Source: Chinchilla lanigera
Lineage: Eukaryota > Chordata > Mammalia > Rodentia > Chinchillidae
DNA: 64,000 nucleotides
Assembly: GCF_000276665.1 (NCBI RefSeq)
Contig: NW_004955428.1
Location: forward strand, 24,801,379 to 24,865,378
Direction: 5' to 3'
Shown here: one piece after another, positions 27,101 to 42,100 of the stretch
How the letters are laid out: each line of letters begins with the position of its first letter
Position numbering within the stretch: the first letter of the stretch is position 1
The notes under the pieces: generated by a model
Database searches by the model: none
What the model was told of the DNA's origin: nothing
The model's input: the letters and a program-made list of their open reading frames with translations, nothing else
Position numbers and translations under genes: made by a program

Positions 27101-30100
27101 TGTAAGTTGAACAAGATCATGCTTTACAACTTGTAAACATGACTCATGTTAATAATTTTAACAAAAGGAGACTGTTACTCACCATAAAGGTAGCACTGGC
27201 TCCCATCTCTACAAGGATAATGAGTCCTTTTCTCGTCTATTAACTTTTCTTTCTTTCCCTTTAACATGAATTTCACGCACTTACAACTACCAAATTTCAT
27301 CTTATAACAATACCAATTCACATTTAAAACGATCAGTCATTGGTGAATGCGAGCACTATGCATACCTCAAATGTACCCACAGACTTCATTAATATTAAAA
27401 AATATTAAAAATAAAACAATCGGACAGGTGGTATTATTTTCCAGTGCACAGGTGGATAGAAACACACAATGCCTGTGAATCTTTCTTTTTTATGTCACAG
27501 TGGAGAAAATGAGAGGACTAATTCAGACAATGGAGAAATTTAAACCTTATAATTTCTTCAAGTTTAACTACGTCTGTGTCAGGTTGTCAAAATCTAAAAA
27601 AAGTTTTCTCCTCCACTGTCCTCTCTCCTTCACCTGCAGTCAGTAGGAAGTACTTACTACACGAGTGGCCACAGTCACTTGACTACAATGGTCAATCTTT
27701 CATTTCCCAAATCAATAAACATCACCAATACACTGAACATCTTAATCTCACTAGTCTGGTCAGACAGAGGTGTAAGAGTGAATCCGTATCTAACATGGGA
27801 CTTCTACACAAAGTGGGGTTTGTAGATTCTTTTTTTTTAACTGGTACACTATAAAAGTTTTCTGGGTCTAACATTTTAAATTATAAAATAATTTTCTCAT
27901 TTCTTCTGTGAATTAGAATCTATGATTGGGTCATTCAGGGAACTCATCAAATCAACTGCAGTTTAGCTCAAGTACAGCTTTAATCATGGAACACAAGCAG
28001 AGTAAGAGTGAGCCAGGAGGAATGGGTCCTTCACACAGCTGGAGGAAACAGAAGAAATAAGCACACAGTGATGCTGCCCTGTAAGATAACTTTACCTATG
28101 AAGGTAGCAATGCCACTAAAACCAGGGTTTTTGTATTTATTCAGCAACTGATTATCAACTGATGACTGATTACAAATGAATTCATCTTCAGCCCTGACCT
28201 TTCAAAAGTTAATTTTACCTATTAAGCTTATATTTTGCTTGTCACATTCTTTAAATACAGCAACACTGAAAAGTGTATCAGAACTCCACAGAAATTACCC
28301 AAAGACTGGCAACATTAAAATGTCACCAAAATCAGAACTTCACTTTTAAGATGAAATTATCCTGTCCTGTCAGTGATATTTTCTAGGATGGAAGTGTGAA
28401 TTACATAAAATGCAGCAATAAGTGATCCAGAAGGTATCATATATATTTTAACTTTTTATATATTTTAACTTTGGGGAAAAAAAACAAAAACAAAAACTCA
28501 TTTATTTTGGATAGAAGCTAGGGTCCACTTGAGTCCATAGCCATAAATTTATTCTTGCTGAAAAACATTACAGAAAAAGAAAGCAATATTTTTTTCTCTC
28601 CCAAGAAGTATCACTAGGTGTCTTCTATCTTCCTCACCAGACTTGTTCCACTCATTCATCTACTGTTAGCAAAGGCACATTCAACTCCAACCTCTATTCT
28701 AGGTGCCATGGCTTTAGGGTGTGCTGACCATGCTCCCCATGCTGTGAGACAGGAGTGCCAGAAGGACTCACCTTCTCCACGCCTGCCCTTCTAGGCATAC
28801 TAATGCTTCCCATCATACGGGTAAGCTTAAATGTGAATGAGTGGGGACCTTGTCAGCAAAGTTCCATGGAGAAGATGGGTAAAGCAAGCAAAAAAGAGAA
28901 GGAAGGAGGAAGGATAGATGAGCATCCTTGAATCTGCCTAGGCTGGCGTCTCCCTTGCTATTCCTTTCAAGAACTGTTAGTTTCTGGTTCCTCTGAGGTC
29001 TTTTCAGGGGTGTTGGTCTAACCTAGTAAGGGTTTGCACAGTAAGACCCAAGCCAATAATAAAAATCCCCAGTGCATATCCCGAGGCCCTCATAACATAC
29101 TCTTCAGCCCTCCCAAGGCACTCCTTGTTTTCCAATTATTATTACAATTAATACCTGTAGTCTGATGCTTGTCTCTCTCATTGAATCGAGATTCCTTGAG
29201 GGCAAAATACAAGTTTGTCTGCTAAATCCAGAGCTAAAAGTCTCTAGACTTTGGAAATTTTCAACATATATTTGTTATATCAAGAAATAAATGATTTAAC
29301 ATTTTCAAAATGTTATTTTGGGGCTGATCATGATGGCAGACACATCATTCTATGCATGTGTATATTCTAGGTCAAACTGACTTCAAAGAATCTACTAGAG
29401 GTTTATATATTTAATGTTAATGTAGAAAGTATATATGAAGTTACAAAATTTTAGCCTGTAATCCTAAAGGTTAAGTCAGCCCAAACTCTCATTTTGCAAG
29501 TGAAAAACCTGGGCCGCGCTCAGTGAAGTAGTTCTGAACTGGAGAAACAGTTATGTGAAGCCTGCTATGAACTGGTCACTTCTGGAACTTTCAGTGTGTG
29601 TGACAACTACGGCAAATTATCACTAGAAGTCTCCACAGAGGACTTCCCTGCACTCCTGCCTTGATGCGAGTATGTGTATCACAGGAGCTTAACTAAGATG
29701 TGTGATGCTATGACAGAGTGCTATGCTCAAGGTCTGCGATGTTAAGTGACCCAAGATGGCTATGCCTTCTGAGTTACTTACACTCTTTTTATCATTATTC
29801 TGGAGGAGTCTTTCTCTGACAATTAATTCCACAGACAATTCAACTTGTCCCTTCTCAGGCTGTCAGAGCACCTGTTTAAGCAAGTGCTGCTGTTATCTTC
29901 CTAGGCTTTGGGATAAAAAAACCAAATCTTTTAGATGGCTCCCTACTGGAGTAAATTAACTCTTGGGTCAAAAAGGCCTAGGGTGCCACTGTGAGTCACA
30001 AACATAAACTTAGCTCCTAAGCATTTTCACATTTATTTTAGCCTCTTGGAAGTCTTTTATCACTTAGTTTTTGCTTTCTGGTAGTCTTCCAAATAAGTGA

Positions 30101-33100
30101 GACTTCCAAAAACAAATGTCTGCTATTGGAGTTATGAGAAATGGCACTGAAACTCCAGGTCTTTGGTTCTTACTTTAATGAATGATGTGACTGATACATG
30201 ATACAAAGCAATGTGCACACCAGGAAAAGGAAAATTTGTATAAATATTTTAGTACTAAATTTATTGAGACAACATGAGATTAATACAAGTTACTTTTGGC
30301 CTCTATAATGACAGGAGGTGCTCCAAATGGTGGCCATCTGCTTCCAGACATTTATTAGTACAGTAAACTATCCCAGTGTGTATAGTATACACCTTTTTTT
30401 GCAGTCTCTCTCTTTTCCATATATATATATACACACACACACACAAACACAGACACACACACACACATATACATACAACAACAAATTTGTATTCCGGAAA
30501 GTTTTGTGACAGAAAACTTTGTAAAGTGTGCCCAGATCTTTGAAACTGTCAGCTTTCTCCCTTGACTAATTATGCTGCTGGTGGTGGCTCATCTAACTTA
30601 TGCCTTACAGACACCAACCTCCAATTTCAGTATAAAATATTAACTACTAGAAAGATAATACGTGAAATCGCTCTCAACCATTAACGCATAGCACTGAATA
30701 AAATTTTTTTTTGTCCTCATTCTCTGTTACAGCTTACTGTATGCAAGGTGGAGAAAAAGGTCGTTTTACAATAAAAGAAAAGGAGCAGGGGAGCAGGGGC
30801 TTCAGAGCACTGGACAGCCTGAAGCATAAGTGAGGAAGCTACCAAGGGATCCTAGCCACGAGTTTCCAACCATTTAAGGGCAACAAAGCAGAGGGTAGTG
30901 GCTGTTGAAAGGCAGCAGACTAGAAGAGCAGGGAAAAACATACAAGTTGAAAAGTCAGATATAAATGTAGCGATTTTGACTCAGGTTGGCCAAATTTTAG
31001 AGATCCTGGAGTTCTGGGAAAGGATGATATCTGTAAATGATTCCTTGTGGGTTGAGACATTTTGTTAAAGATGGCCTGCTTTACATACTTAGCACAAATG
31101 CTTATCAATGAAACCACTAATGCTTAAAGATTATTTATTTATGTTTCTCAAACAAAAATGGTATTGTATCAACTTCAATGGGTATGCTTTGTCTGGTTTG
31201 ATTTTCTAATTAGCAATTCTTAGCATGATTAAATGCTAAATGCACAGCTGTGCAAGGCTTCAGCTGGTAGTGACAGCAGCGCCTAATACTGACTTTGCGA
31301 AGACAGTGACTGAAGTACTCAAATACTGGATATAAAACTTCTGAGATTCTATTCAGCTAAAAGAACTAAAGCTTTCAATGTAAGCACTGATTAGATATGA
31401 TGTGTGAATAAGTTTAATAGCTATGGAGCATGTGTCATTTCTGTCAAAGACAGAAAATAGCTCTAACCTAAACAGCTTACACAGCTGACATCAGATCTAG
31501 AACATATAACATATGCTATCCACTAAATCATAATGTAAAAAAACTTTAAATTTATTACTAAACAAATCTAGAGGGATAAACTATATCATCTACATTTAAA
31601 CATTATCAGAAGCCATATATATTTTGAAAAATTAAACATTTCTTGCATTCAACTGAAAATAAGTTGTACAGACTCATTAATAGTAAGGAAATTCCTTTTA
31701 ACTCTGCCTTTCTAACACTAATACATCTAACACTTTTAATTAGTTGAAAACAATGGAGACTTTTATATCTTTATAAGAGAAAATGGACTCAACTAGCATA
31801 AACTTCTATTGTTGAAATCTGTAAAGAACTAGTAAACAAGTCTCATTTTGAAGTTTTATCCACAAGCAAGTTTCTTAAAACTTATTTGAATTAACTTTTT
31901 TAAGAAAAACAATTTTTAAAATTTGTACTTTACCAAAATGAAAGCAAATTTCCAAAGGCTTAACGCATTTTCCTATACTTCCAATTTCTGCCCTTTACAA
32001 GCATTTTATAAAATCTTACAAATTCTCTATCATAAAAAACTAAAATATGTAATTTTTTAAAAGAATTCTTTCCACAATTCCAGTCACAAACTGAACTGGC
32101 TAAGAACCAAATCAAATTTCCACATAAGGTCAACAGTGAACCTAGCCAGTGAATTTGATTCCATGCTCATTCAACTTGGTTTACAACCAGAATCGGAAAG
32201 AATGGAGTTTGTGAAATGAGGTACCACTGTGTGTGTGTGTATACTTCAATGCATTGTATAATGCTCTTTAAAACTGCAGTTTGAGTAAAAAGCTTTCAAT
32301 ACCAATGGTAATTTAAGTGTGTTCTGTATTATGCAAACTAAATCCATGGTTTAAAAGTGGAGGCACACAGGAAGAGGAGAAAGAGGAAGAAGGGGAATGG
32401 GGAGGAGAAGGAGGAGAAGGAAGAGAGAGGCGGGGAGAACATGAAAGTAGAAGGAGAGGGGAGAATGGGGATGGAAATGATCTATGTGTTTTGTGCATGC
32501 ATGAATTTGGCAAAATAAATCCATTAACTGTAAAAAATATATGCAACTAAAATTTTTTTTTACATCAATTGGCTGAGCCTCAGAAAGACAGTATCACATG
32601 TCTGTCATATGTGGACTACAGAAGAACAAGACAAGCACAGGAAAGCAGAAGGGAGACCACTGAAGAGGAGTGGGATGGAGGTGGGGGAGGGAAGGGTAGG
32701 AAGAATAGGGGTAGATGCGATCAAAGTATGTTTTATCCAGGTATAAAAATGCCACAATGAAATCCATTAATCATATAATTATATGCACTAATAAAAAATC
32801 AATTGACTAAAAAAATTCTGTACTTTATATACAGAACGGGTTCAAATATCCTCTTTTACACCATCACTGAAGTGAAAAAAACTCTAAAAAACAATCCAAG
32901 CCTTATCATTTATGCATCCACAATTCAGTGATCAAGAAATGAAGGCCCAGAAAGGTAAAGTGATCTTCCCCAGGACCTAGCTGAGACTTTGAAAATATCC
33001 CCTCATTCCCAGGGACCCAGGGGCCACGGAGGTAAGAGGATCCTAAAGGTGCGTGTAATATAGTTGTTTCTTTTGACAACTAAAACTGTGGAGAAAGCAC

Positions 33101-36100
33101 TTGCGTGTGTACCCACCTAACATATGGAAACATCAGCTTCAGCAGCAATGATAACTCCAGGCTAAAGCACCACGCTTTCTGGTTATCCTTCGCTCCTTCC
33201 TTATGGACCGTTCAGAACCCCTGAAAGCTCCTCTTCCTTCAATCAGCCTCTCAACACTGGACTATTGGAGGCTGTGCACCCTTCTGTACACAGTGTCACT
33301 TATGTCTGTGGCCTTGGGATAATCTCTTGGAAGACAACCCCCGTCTGAATACCTAACCCGACCTTTCCCATCAAGGTCACACTCACGTGTGCCAGTGTCA
33401 ATGTAAATGTGCACTCACATACCCACAGGGTTTTCAAGTTCGGTATTCCCAAAGCCAGCAATGTACATATTCTCAAAATGTTTTCATCCTTCTGCCTCTT
33501 CTTTCAAGGAAATGTCATGCACCAGTTTCTCAACCAGGAACACTGGCTCTTTTTTTTTTGAATGCCCTTCACCTAACTCCTCTCAGCTCCCAAATATTCC
33601 TGGACTCATTACACTGCAGGTAGCAACCCAACCCTGAGCTCCTGAAACTTCACCCACTTAATCCTCTCTCCCCTCTCCCCCTATATAGTACTTTCTTCAC
33701 AAAGCAATCAGCATGACCCCTTCTAAAAGAAAATGCAATCTGTGCAGGCCCAGTCAAAGTTTCAGGAAAGCCAACCCTTTTCGATGTACCAGACCTTGCA
33801 TGACACGGTCTCAGCTCACCTGTCTAAACTCACCTGAGCCACCAGCCCCAGCCATGGCAACAACTCTTCTGATCTGCCATCTTTCCCAGCTCCTTAAAGC
33901 CTGGCCCTTCCCACTTTAGGATGACTGCTTGCTCCCTCCACTGGCTGCTCCACACTCTTCAGGCACCTCTCTGGTCACCCCGAAGCTGTTCTCTACCCCT
34001 GTACCCTGTTGGTTTCCTTCGAACCAATGTCAGCACTGAGATTATGCATCTCACTAATTTGTTTACATCTTTATTTCCACTCCTCTTATAGCAGCAGCAG
34101 CAAGAGCAAACAAAGTTCCACTCGCACTTCCCATTGCAAGCTCAGTGCCTGGGCAGATACCGGACACAGTCTGTCTATCTGCAGTGGATACAGAACTAAA
34201 GGAATGTCTGCCTCTTTTTTGAGTGGCCATTCCTTTGTGGTTTGCAAAAGGTTTTCACTGTCACACATGTGAGAAGGTTCTTAAAAGAGCTTTACAATAA
34301 AAAAGTAAACATCAAACCATTTTGTCTGTTCCTCACCACAGCATGAAATTGGCAGTAAGGGGATTTAGTTAGCCTCAAAGTTTTAAAATATACCAAGCTA
34401 TCTGGGTTGCTTTTCATCGATGAAAGGACTGAATTTAGAGTATAAAAATAATTTCATCCCATTTTTGTTAAATAAATTAGGCATGTACATCAGCTTTCAT
34501 AAATTGAAATTACATTTGTTCCAAACATGAGCATTAACCTGTACCATGCAAAGCAGTGCAGTACTGGATAGAAAACTGGGTACAGTGTGAAGCACAACCC
34601 AGCTCTCACTCTTGTTTCCTGCTTTATTCTTGGTAGAAGACTTAAAAATTTTTAGAACCTAGTATTTCGTCTCAAAGGTTTGCAAATTATATCATTTATA
34701 CTGTTATTAAAGGGACATTTCTCAAATCTAATTGAGTATAAAAGAATTCAATTAAACAGACATTTATTAAGCTATTGCTATAGTCAAAGAAGTATATAAT
34801 CACATCAACTTATTTTTACCAGGTTTTTTTTTTTTTTCTATACTAGAGACCTAAGGGAGAAAACAAGCAGAAGCAAAGCAAAGGGAAATAATCTCTTCAA
34901 CACAGCACTAAAATATCTTAATTCTCCTGAAAAGCCACCTTGTCCAAAGCCAGCCATAGTAAAAACTACGTTGTAAATTAATGATTATTGTTAATTTCTT
35001 GTGTGTGTGTTGTGGTACTGCAGATGGAACCCAGGGCCTCACACACTCAGGGCAAGTACTCTCTCACTGAGCTATAGCCCCAGCCCTCATGACCATTCCT
35101 AACAGTCTTTTCTCAAGTACAAAAGATTTTAGGAAAAAGGTCAGCCTGTTTCTCCTTTCCTCACATATCTATAGACAGCACTTTTACCTCACACAACACT
35201 TTCTGGAATGGACGCTGTTAACCAATTCATCAACTGACTACATTTACACTGATAGAATCAGAATACCTGAGTCTCCTACTAAAAATGGTTCCTACACATA
35301 GTTTTTTTTTGGTTTTTCTCCGGTACCAGGAACTGAACTCACGACCTTGCGCTTGCCAGGCAGGCGCTTTTGCCGCTGAGCTAAATCCCCAGCCCGGTTC
35401 CTACACATAGTAATAAATTCTGATTTACAAAACTATTCCTTGACAAAGAGTTGAAAGCAAACAGTAGGAAGTTGTTATGGTTTGTGTCTGCATGTCCCCC
35501 CAAATCCTTATGCAGTCATGGGGCGGGCTTCTAGATTTTTGACTGATCCACAGTTCAGTGCTGGGATTATGGGTGTGAGTGCTACACCTGTCCCAGGGTC
35601 AGGTAGTTTGCATACAAAACAAGGAAGGGAAAGAGCCTTACTCTCTTTCTGCTCCTCCCTTTTGCTCTTGTTGCTTTTGCTGTTCTCTGCTGCCATGAAC
35701 TGTTGCCCTCTGCCATGTGCCACCCTGCCTTGGAGCCAACCAAGTATGGAATGAAACCTCCACAAATTAAATACACATTTCCTTCCTTAATTTTGGGCAA
35801 CATGTATTTTGTCTCAGCAAGAAGAAAAAAGTAACTAAGACAGAGGTGAACAGAAAATGGAAGAGTTGAAAGTTATTAGTTCTGAGGTCCTTGCCTGTTA
35901 TCATATGGCTGCTCATGGAACTTCTAGTTAGACCTGTATCTTATGAAAGGGCTGATACTCAACAGTATCATCTTAATTTCACAGAATGGGACTGCAAAGT
36001 AATGAGCTGCACAGGCACAATGAAATCCGAGGCTTTTCTAGGTGTTGATACATACAGATTTCTGGGTACAATGTACGCTGAAAATAATTTTCTGAAACAA

Positions 36101-39100
36101 AATCTGTAATTACAAGAAACAAAACTTTCTCATACAAAATAAATTACAATTAAAATTTCTGGCTCACCTGGACTGTGTGAGTCTAAGTCAACAGTTCTCA
36201 AAGTGTAACTGGTACTTGTTGAGTGTGGTGGCTTAAGCCTGTAATCCTAGCACTTGGGAGGCTAAAGCAGGAGGATTGTCACAAGTTTGAGGCCAGGCTG
36301 GCTTTACACTGAGTTCAAGGCCAGCCTGAACTACATAATGAGCACTTGTCTCAAAAAAACAAACAAAAAAAAACAGAACAGAAGAGTAGCTGGTCCTTGG
36401 GCCAACAGTATCACTTGTACAAACTATTAGGTCCATCCCAGACCTAAGTGGCCTATAATCATGTGTTGGCCTGAATGCCACAGAATTCTGACCAGAAACA
36501 ATTCTTTCTGATAAGAGAAATAAATGAAAAAGTAAAGGAGATACTACAGAGATACAGGAAAAATCAGAATGCAGACAGGGTTGGTTGGTGATTCTGCACC
36601 CTGCTCTACAAAAATACTAAACATTTTTATTAAACATTTCTAGGTTAGACACTTATAGTTACTTAGTTAAAGACTATGAGACTTAGAATCTGAGTATGGA
36701 GGAGAATCTGGGTAGACTCTGGCTAGAAGCATGCAAGTCATTAATTTCCCTTGAGTTTTCTCTTAGCTCCCTCAGATTTGGGCAGCACAGAAACAGGAAA
36801 TGGACAGGTGTGGAGCCAGCTTCTCCACTAAAGGTCTAAAAAATCTCAGATTATACCTCTGGGGCTAACTAACATCATCAAGTACCATGGAGTTCCTCTC
36901 TAATTCTTCTGTCTACCCTCCAGAAGAGACAACAGAAATTTCTGCCCATTTCTAAGATACTCCAGATGGCTAAGGACCACATCTCATTCATCTGTCATTT
37001 TCCTTCTACTTAAGTGAAAACAACAATGATAGGAGAACAATTAAACCCCCAAGATGGAGGCAGATGTACCCCAAGATGGATGCTTCCATATATCAACCCT
37101 ATACCTCCACACAGTCCTCTGAAACCATTCTTTTATTTGCCTTCTGGAAAACAAGAAGTGATCAGTGGTTCAATAACTATAGGTCATTTTGAAAGAGTTG
37201 TTACAGTAATCGTAAGAGCAAAAACTACCACCACGAGGTGTGGCCATGATTCCCATCTATCAAAACCCTTAAGGAAGTTGCATCTGTAGCAAAGATCCTT
37301 CAGACTGCTTGTTCTTGGCTGACTAGAACATCTTGACTGTAGAATTTTGTAGGCCTAGAGCCAAAATCATACACCTTAAAGCCTCTAAAAGCCATTTACC
37401 TTAACTTTTGTATCTGGCCTAACATCTCTATGACATTTATGTAAACATCCAGTAATGTACTACTAAACTTAGCAGACCTTTAGCCTTACCAGCTCTCCAG
37501 TAAGGATATAACATCTGAAACTTGTAAGATTTCCCCAACTTACTGTAGACTGCCTACCTCATCGTTCTACCAACGGAAATGCTCAATGTACTGCTTTATT
37601 ACTTTCTGTTATAAAAGTTCATATAACCTCTCCCACAGTAGAACAAGTTACTCCGGGTAACCTGAATTCATGGTGTCAGGCCATAGTTACTTACATCTGG
37701 CTCAGAATAAACTATTTTTCATATTCATTAAAGCAGAGCTGTAATTTTACATATTTTACATTGAGACCCTCTCGGTTGAGAGCTGCTGTCTTCATGTAAG
37801 GCCAAATCCTTTATCCCAGAGATACATGAAGCCAAAACTGAAAGCCAGGACCATGAACTGGGTATGGTCACCTATATTTCTAGCACTCTGGGAGCCCAGG
37901 AAGATCAAGTCTAGCTTGTGCAACTTAATGGGAGTTAATAAAGAGACTTTGTCTCAAAATATTTTAAAAGGCTGGGGATGGAGCTCAGAATGAAGGTCCT
38001 GTGTTCAACCCCCAGTACACACTCCCCTCCACACACACATACACACAAAAAGGTAAGGAGCATGTGGCTGAAACATGTGAGTGTTATGGCTTGTGTCTGG
38101 ATGTCCCCCCAAAGACTTATGCAGTCATGGGGTGGGCTTCTACAGTTTATGATTGATTCATGATCCAATGTTGGGATTATGGGTGTGAGTGTTACACCTG
38201 CCCTGGGGCAGGTAGTTTGCATACAATGTAAGGGAGGGAAAGAAGCTGCTTACTGCTGCCCCTCCCTTTTGTTCTTGTTGCTTTTGCTGTTTTCCACCTC
38301 CATGAACTGTTGCCCTCTCCCATGTGCCACTCTGGAGCCAGGTGAGTATGGACTGAAATCTCCACAAACTGTAAGCTAAATAAACCCTTCCTTCACTAAT
38401 TTTGGATGTCAGGTATTTTGTCCCAGTAATAAGAGAAAAGTAACCAAGACAGCCAGTTTTTATAATTTGCAAGATACTGTCTAATACCTGGGAAGTTGGC
38501 AAAAAAGTACTGTGTAAACGAAACTAGAAAGCAGTTTGTCATGCAAGGGATACAGCTCAGGGGCACAAGCACCTGCTTGGCAAGTGCAAGGTCCTGAGTT
38601 CAATTCCCCATACCAAAAAAAAGTCTGTCTTCAGGAATGAGCCTATTGATCATTCACAAGCGTAGGCTCACCCATCCTCTCTGTCAAAATCTCCACCAGG
38701 TGTCAACTAGCAAACTCCTTGGCAGTAGTGACTGTAATTTCAAAAATAGAATGAGTTGGCTTTATCATGGGAGTATTTGAGAAAAATATCATACTAAAAA
38801 AGCAGTGCCAACAGCAATTTAGTGGTGAAAGTTGTCATTTGTAGTAATATTTCTCTTGACATTGCCAGTGTTTGAATAAATAAATGAACAATTATCAAGG
38901 TTATATTAAAGATTTAAAGAAAACTGCAGAGAGGGAGAAAGGTTAAAAATCATGTCACCCCTGCCCTATTACAATAAACAAGTTTACTTATTCTGGTCTT
39001 ATATTTCATTTTCTTATCCTATCAGGAAATACTTTTACACTCATAATGCTTTTGAAACAAAAGATAAACTACTTAAACCACAATGTTGATCAAAAAATTA

Positions 39101-42100
39101 CTGTATTAGTGAATTAAACCTTAATGTATTGATGATCCCAACAGTGCCTGATTTAGTACTTCCTGGATAGATTCACTAGCAGGTAGCCTGTTTCTCAGCA
39201 GAAAATAAAGACAAAATGTATGATCAACCATAAAACTGCAAAACATTACACAAATGAGTTCTCATAAGGAATCTATCATTTCTACCCAACAATCACACTG
39301 TGAAGACCTGCACTCAGAATCAGTAACTGGGATTAAATCATTGTCTTCTAAACATCAGTCAACTTTCTGATTGCCAAACAGACCAACATAGCACAGTATT
39401 TCTGTACAGATGAAGGCATTCTATAAAAGATATATATGAGTGATGATATCCAAAATTAAAAACTCAAATATGGAAGATACATATTTCTTTTCTTATTGGC
39501 TTTTTGAGAGAGGACCTCACTGCGTAGTTCATGCCATCCTCAAACTCTCGCCAATCGTTCTGCCTCAGCCTTCTGAGTGCTGGGATTACAGGAGTGTGCC
39601 ACCACGCCCAGCCCGAGGATGTACATTTCAATTAAATGATACTTATTTAAGAAGGGGCATCTGAATCCATATGGTATAATGGTTATAATTCCATCTAAAT
39701 CTTTAAATTTCATGAGCCAACACAAGTTGTAAGCATAACATATTATTGAACTATCCTAAAATATTGTCCACGTACATTGCAAACAAGGATCAAGCCTTTC
39801 AGCCCCAAGGACTCTGGTGCCATATCCCAGCCCAGATGCTTCATTCATTACTGGTAAAATCAGCTTTCAATCTCCATGTGTAACTGGAAGCAATGACTTT
39901 GATGTGAGGCAATGAATAGTAAATATGGGCAGCCACTGTTTTATTGCTTAGTCCCATTCTTCCAATAACCTCAGCACCCGTGGTTAATCTATTCAGTCTT
40001 TTGCTAGTTTCCTAATTTTCCCCAAGAATTCTTTCCCGGAGGAAGTTCTGGCACATGACCAAAAGGACTGATAGAGTGTCCATCTAGAGATGTCCTAGAG
40101 GTCATCTCATGACCCAGTCCCTGATCTCACGATTTGACTTATCACTGCTTCATCTCTTTTCTTACCACTGTCTCTTCCCCTTTCTTCGTGTCTCTACAAC
40201 AGGTAAAGATACCCTTACTATTCTTTATCTGCCAAAAAACTATTGCTGAGTTGCATCAAATAATGTCACGTTCTCTATAATCTCCTTTCAAGACAGCAGT
40301 AGCAGACCTGTCTTTCACTTCTATCCCTGTTCACATGCATATTTGGAACAGAGACTATTGTAGTTCACCAGCTGGGTACCATATGATTATCCCTTCTCAG
40401 TATCAGTAACAGAGCTATTCTAATACATCAAAATAAAACCATGCTGGAACTTTTGGTTGACTTTATGGCTGGAGTGGAATGTGGATATAAATGTGGAACA
40501 CTGATTACAATATCATCAACATTAATAATTAATGGTTATAATATTATAGATGTAATATTAACAACATTATTATACTAGCTCAATTACCTAATTTTGGCAA
40601 CTATTTCTATTTGATATTGTTCACTTAATATTAAATATCTGTTGAGTGCCTACCATTTTTCAAACATGTAAGGTACAAAAGTGAATAAGTACATTACCAT
40701 TCACACTTGGAGGTGCCCACATCCTAGCCAGGAAGGATGCCATGTGAAAAATCAACAGCAAAGGCACAATCTGTTGAGTGTTCAGTGCTGTAGAACTGGA
40801 AAGTGGCAGCTGAGTGTGTCACCAAAGGGAAATCATCAAAAAATTATTACGTGAAACAATTCTAACTGTAACAGCTGACAGACTCCCTAAATAAATATGT
40901 ACAGTATTATTACTGTGTGGTAATTCTGTTACTACATACCAATGAAACTACTAAAACCTATGATTGTTCTGTATTAGATGTCATTACTTCATTCACATTT
41001 AATATTTCAAGAGACTATTCAAATAGGGAGCTATTTAAAGATTTCCTTCTTGGCTAAAGCAAACTTTCTTTTAAAAAATTGAATCTTTGTTCTCTACTGA
41101 CCTGCAATGACAGAGTAGATAAACTACTCTGTGGGTGGGATCTGACCCAAATCTCTTCCCCTGAATTCACACATTGAAGGGCTACTGCTGCAGGCAGCCA
41201 GGTAGATGACAGAACTGTGAGAGGTGCGTTTTCAAACAACTCTATGATTGAGGCACATGATTTATTCACTCCATGCCAACCCAATACACTGTCATCAAGA
41301 GCATTTGGACTGGGGTTGATTTCTATTACCAAATCTCTACAGCATCAGAGTCCAAATGGTTTTATTTGACTCTTATCTTTAGTACTCACCATCTCTGCAT
41401 TATCAAGAAAGAATAAATGGCTATCTCTACACAGTTTTGTTCACAACTGACCACAACGATTAACAAGAGCTGCAGGCATCTCAGTTAAACTAATCAATAG
41501 CAAAACAATCCATAGGACACCTGGTTCTGCTACACACTCTGCTTGGCCTTTGATAAGCCACTCAAATCCTTTCCATCTGCTCTGTGACAAAAAGGATGGA
41601 CTAAATCTGTGTTGTGTATTTTGAAGGAAGAAAGTATAAAAAACAGAGCTGATTTAAACAGCTTCCAGGGGTTCATTAGACTTAAACATTATGAGAGATT
41701 CTGAAAAAAGTGTGTTTTAGATATTTTCTCCACCTGTCCTCCAGGTTGTGAAATTCAAATACCAGAGTCAACCATTTCCAGTTGTCCGGAAAACTTAATC
41801 CATTCCCAGTGTAAGATACTAAGGCAATGAACAATTAAGCTGTTAGTGAATCACATGTTAGTGAATCACATGTTCTCCACACTTCTCCACTACTACTTGC
41901 CAGGTCTTCTTGTTTTAGTGATACAACTATGCCTTGTAACCATGCCATGGCCTATAAATAATACAGGCATTGGAGAAACTCATAACTAAAACCCTAGGTT
42001 TATTATCTCAGATAAATCTACTACAGCAATTTCAGCTGATACAAGTATTCCTGAGCATATATATAAATATTTGAAAAAGTAAGACATCATTCTTCAAAAC

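Noticed and set aside
32313..32760. Open frames rich in Glu/Gly/Arg or Pro/Ser
   Set aside because: They are translations of the G/A-rich tract of L1 3' ends.
35482..35803. Open frames of 70-90 codons within the LTR at 35473
   Set aside because: MaLR LTRs do not code for protein; the frames are accidental.
41850..41882. Short direct repeat of gttagtgaatcacat
   Set aside because: Simple two-copy slippage duplication with no further structure.
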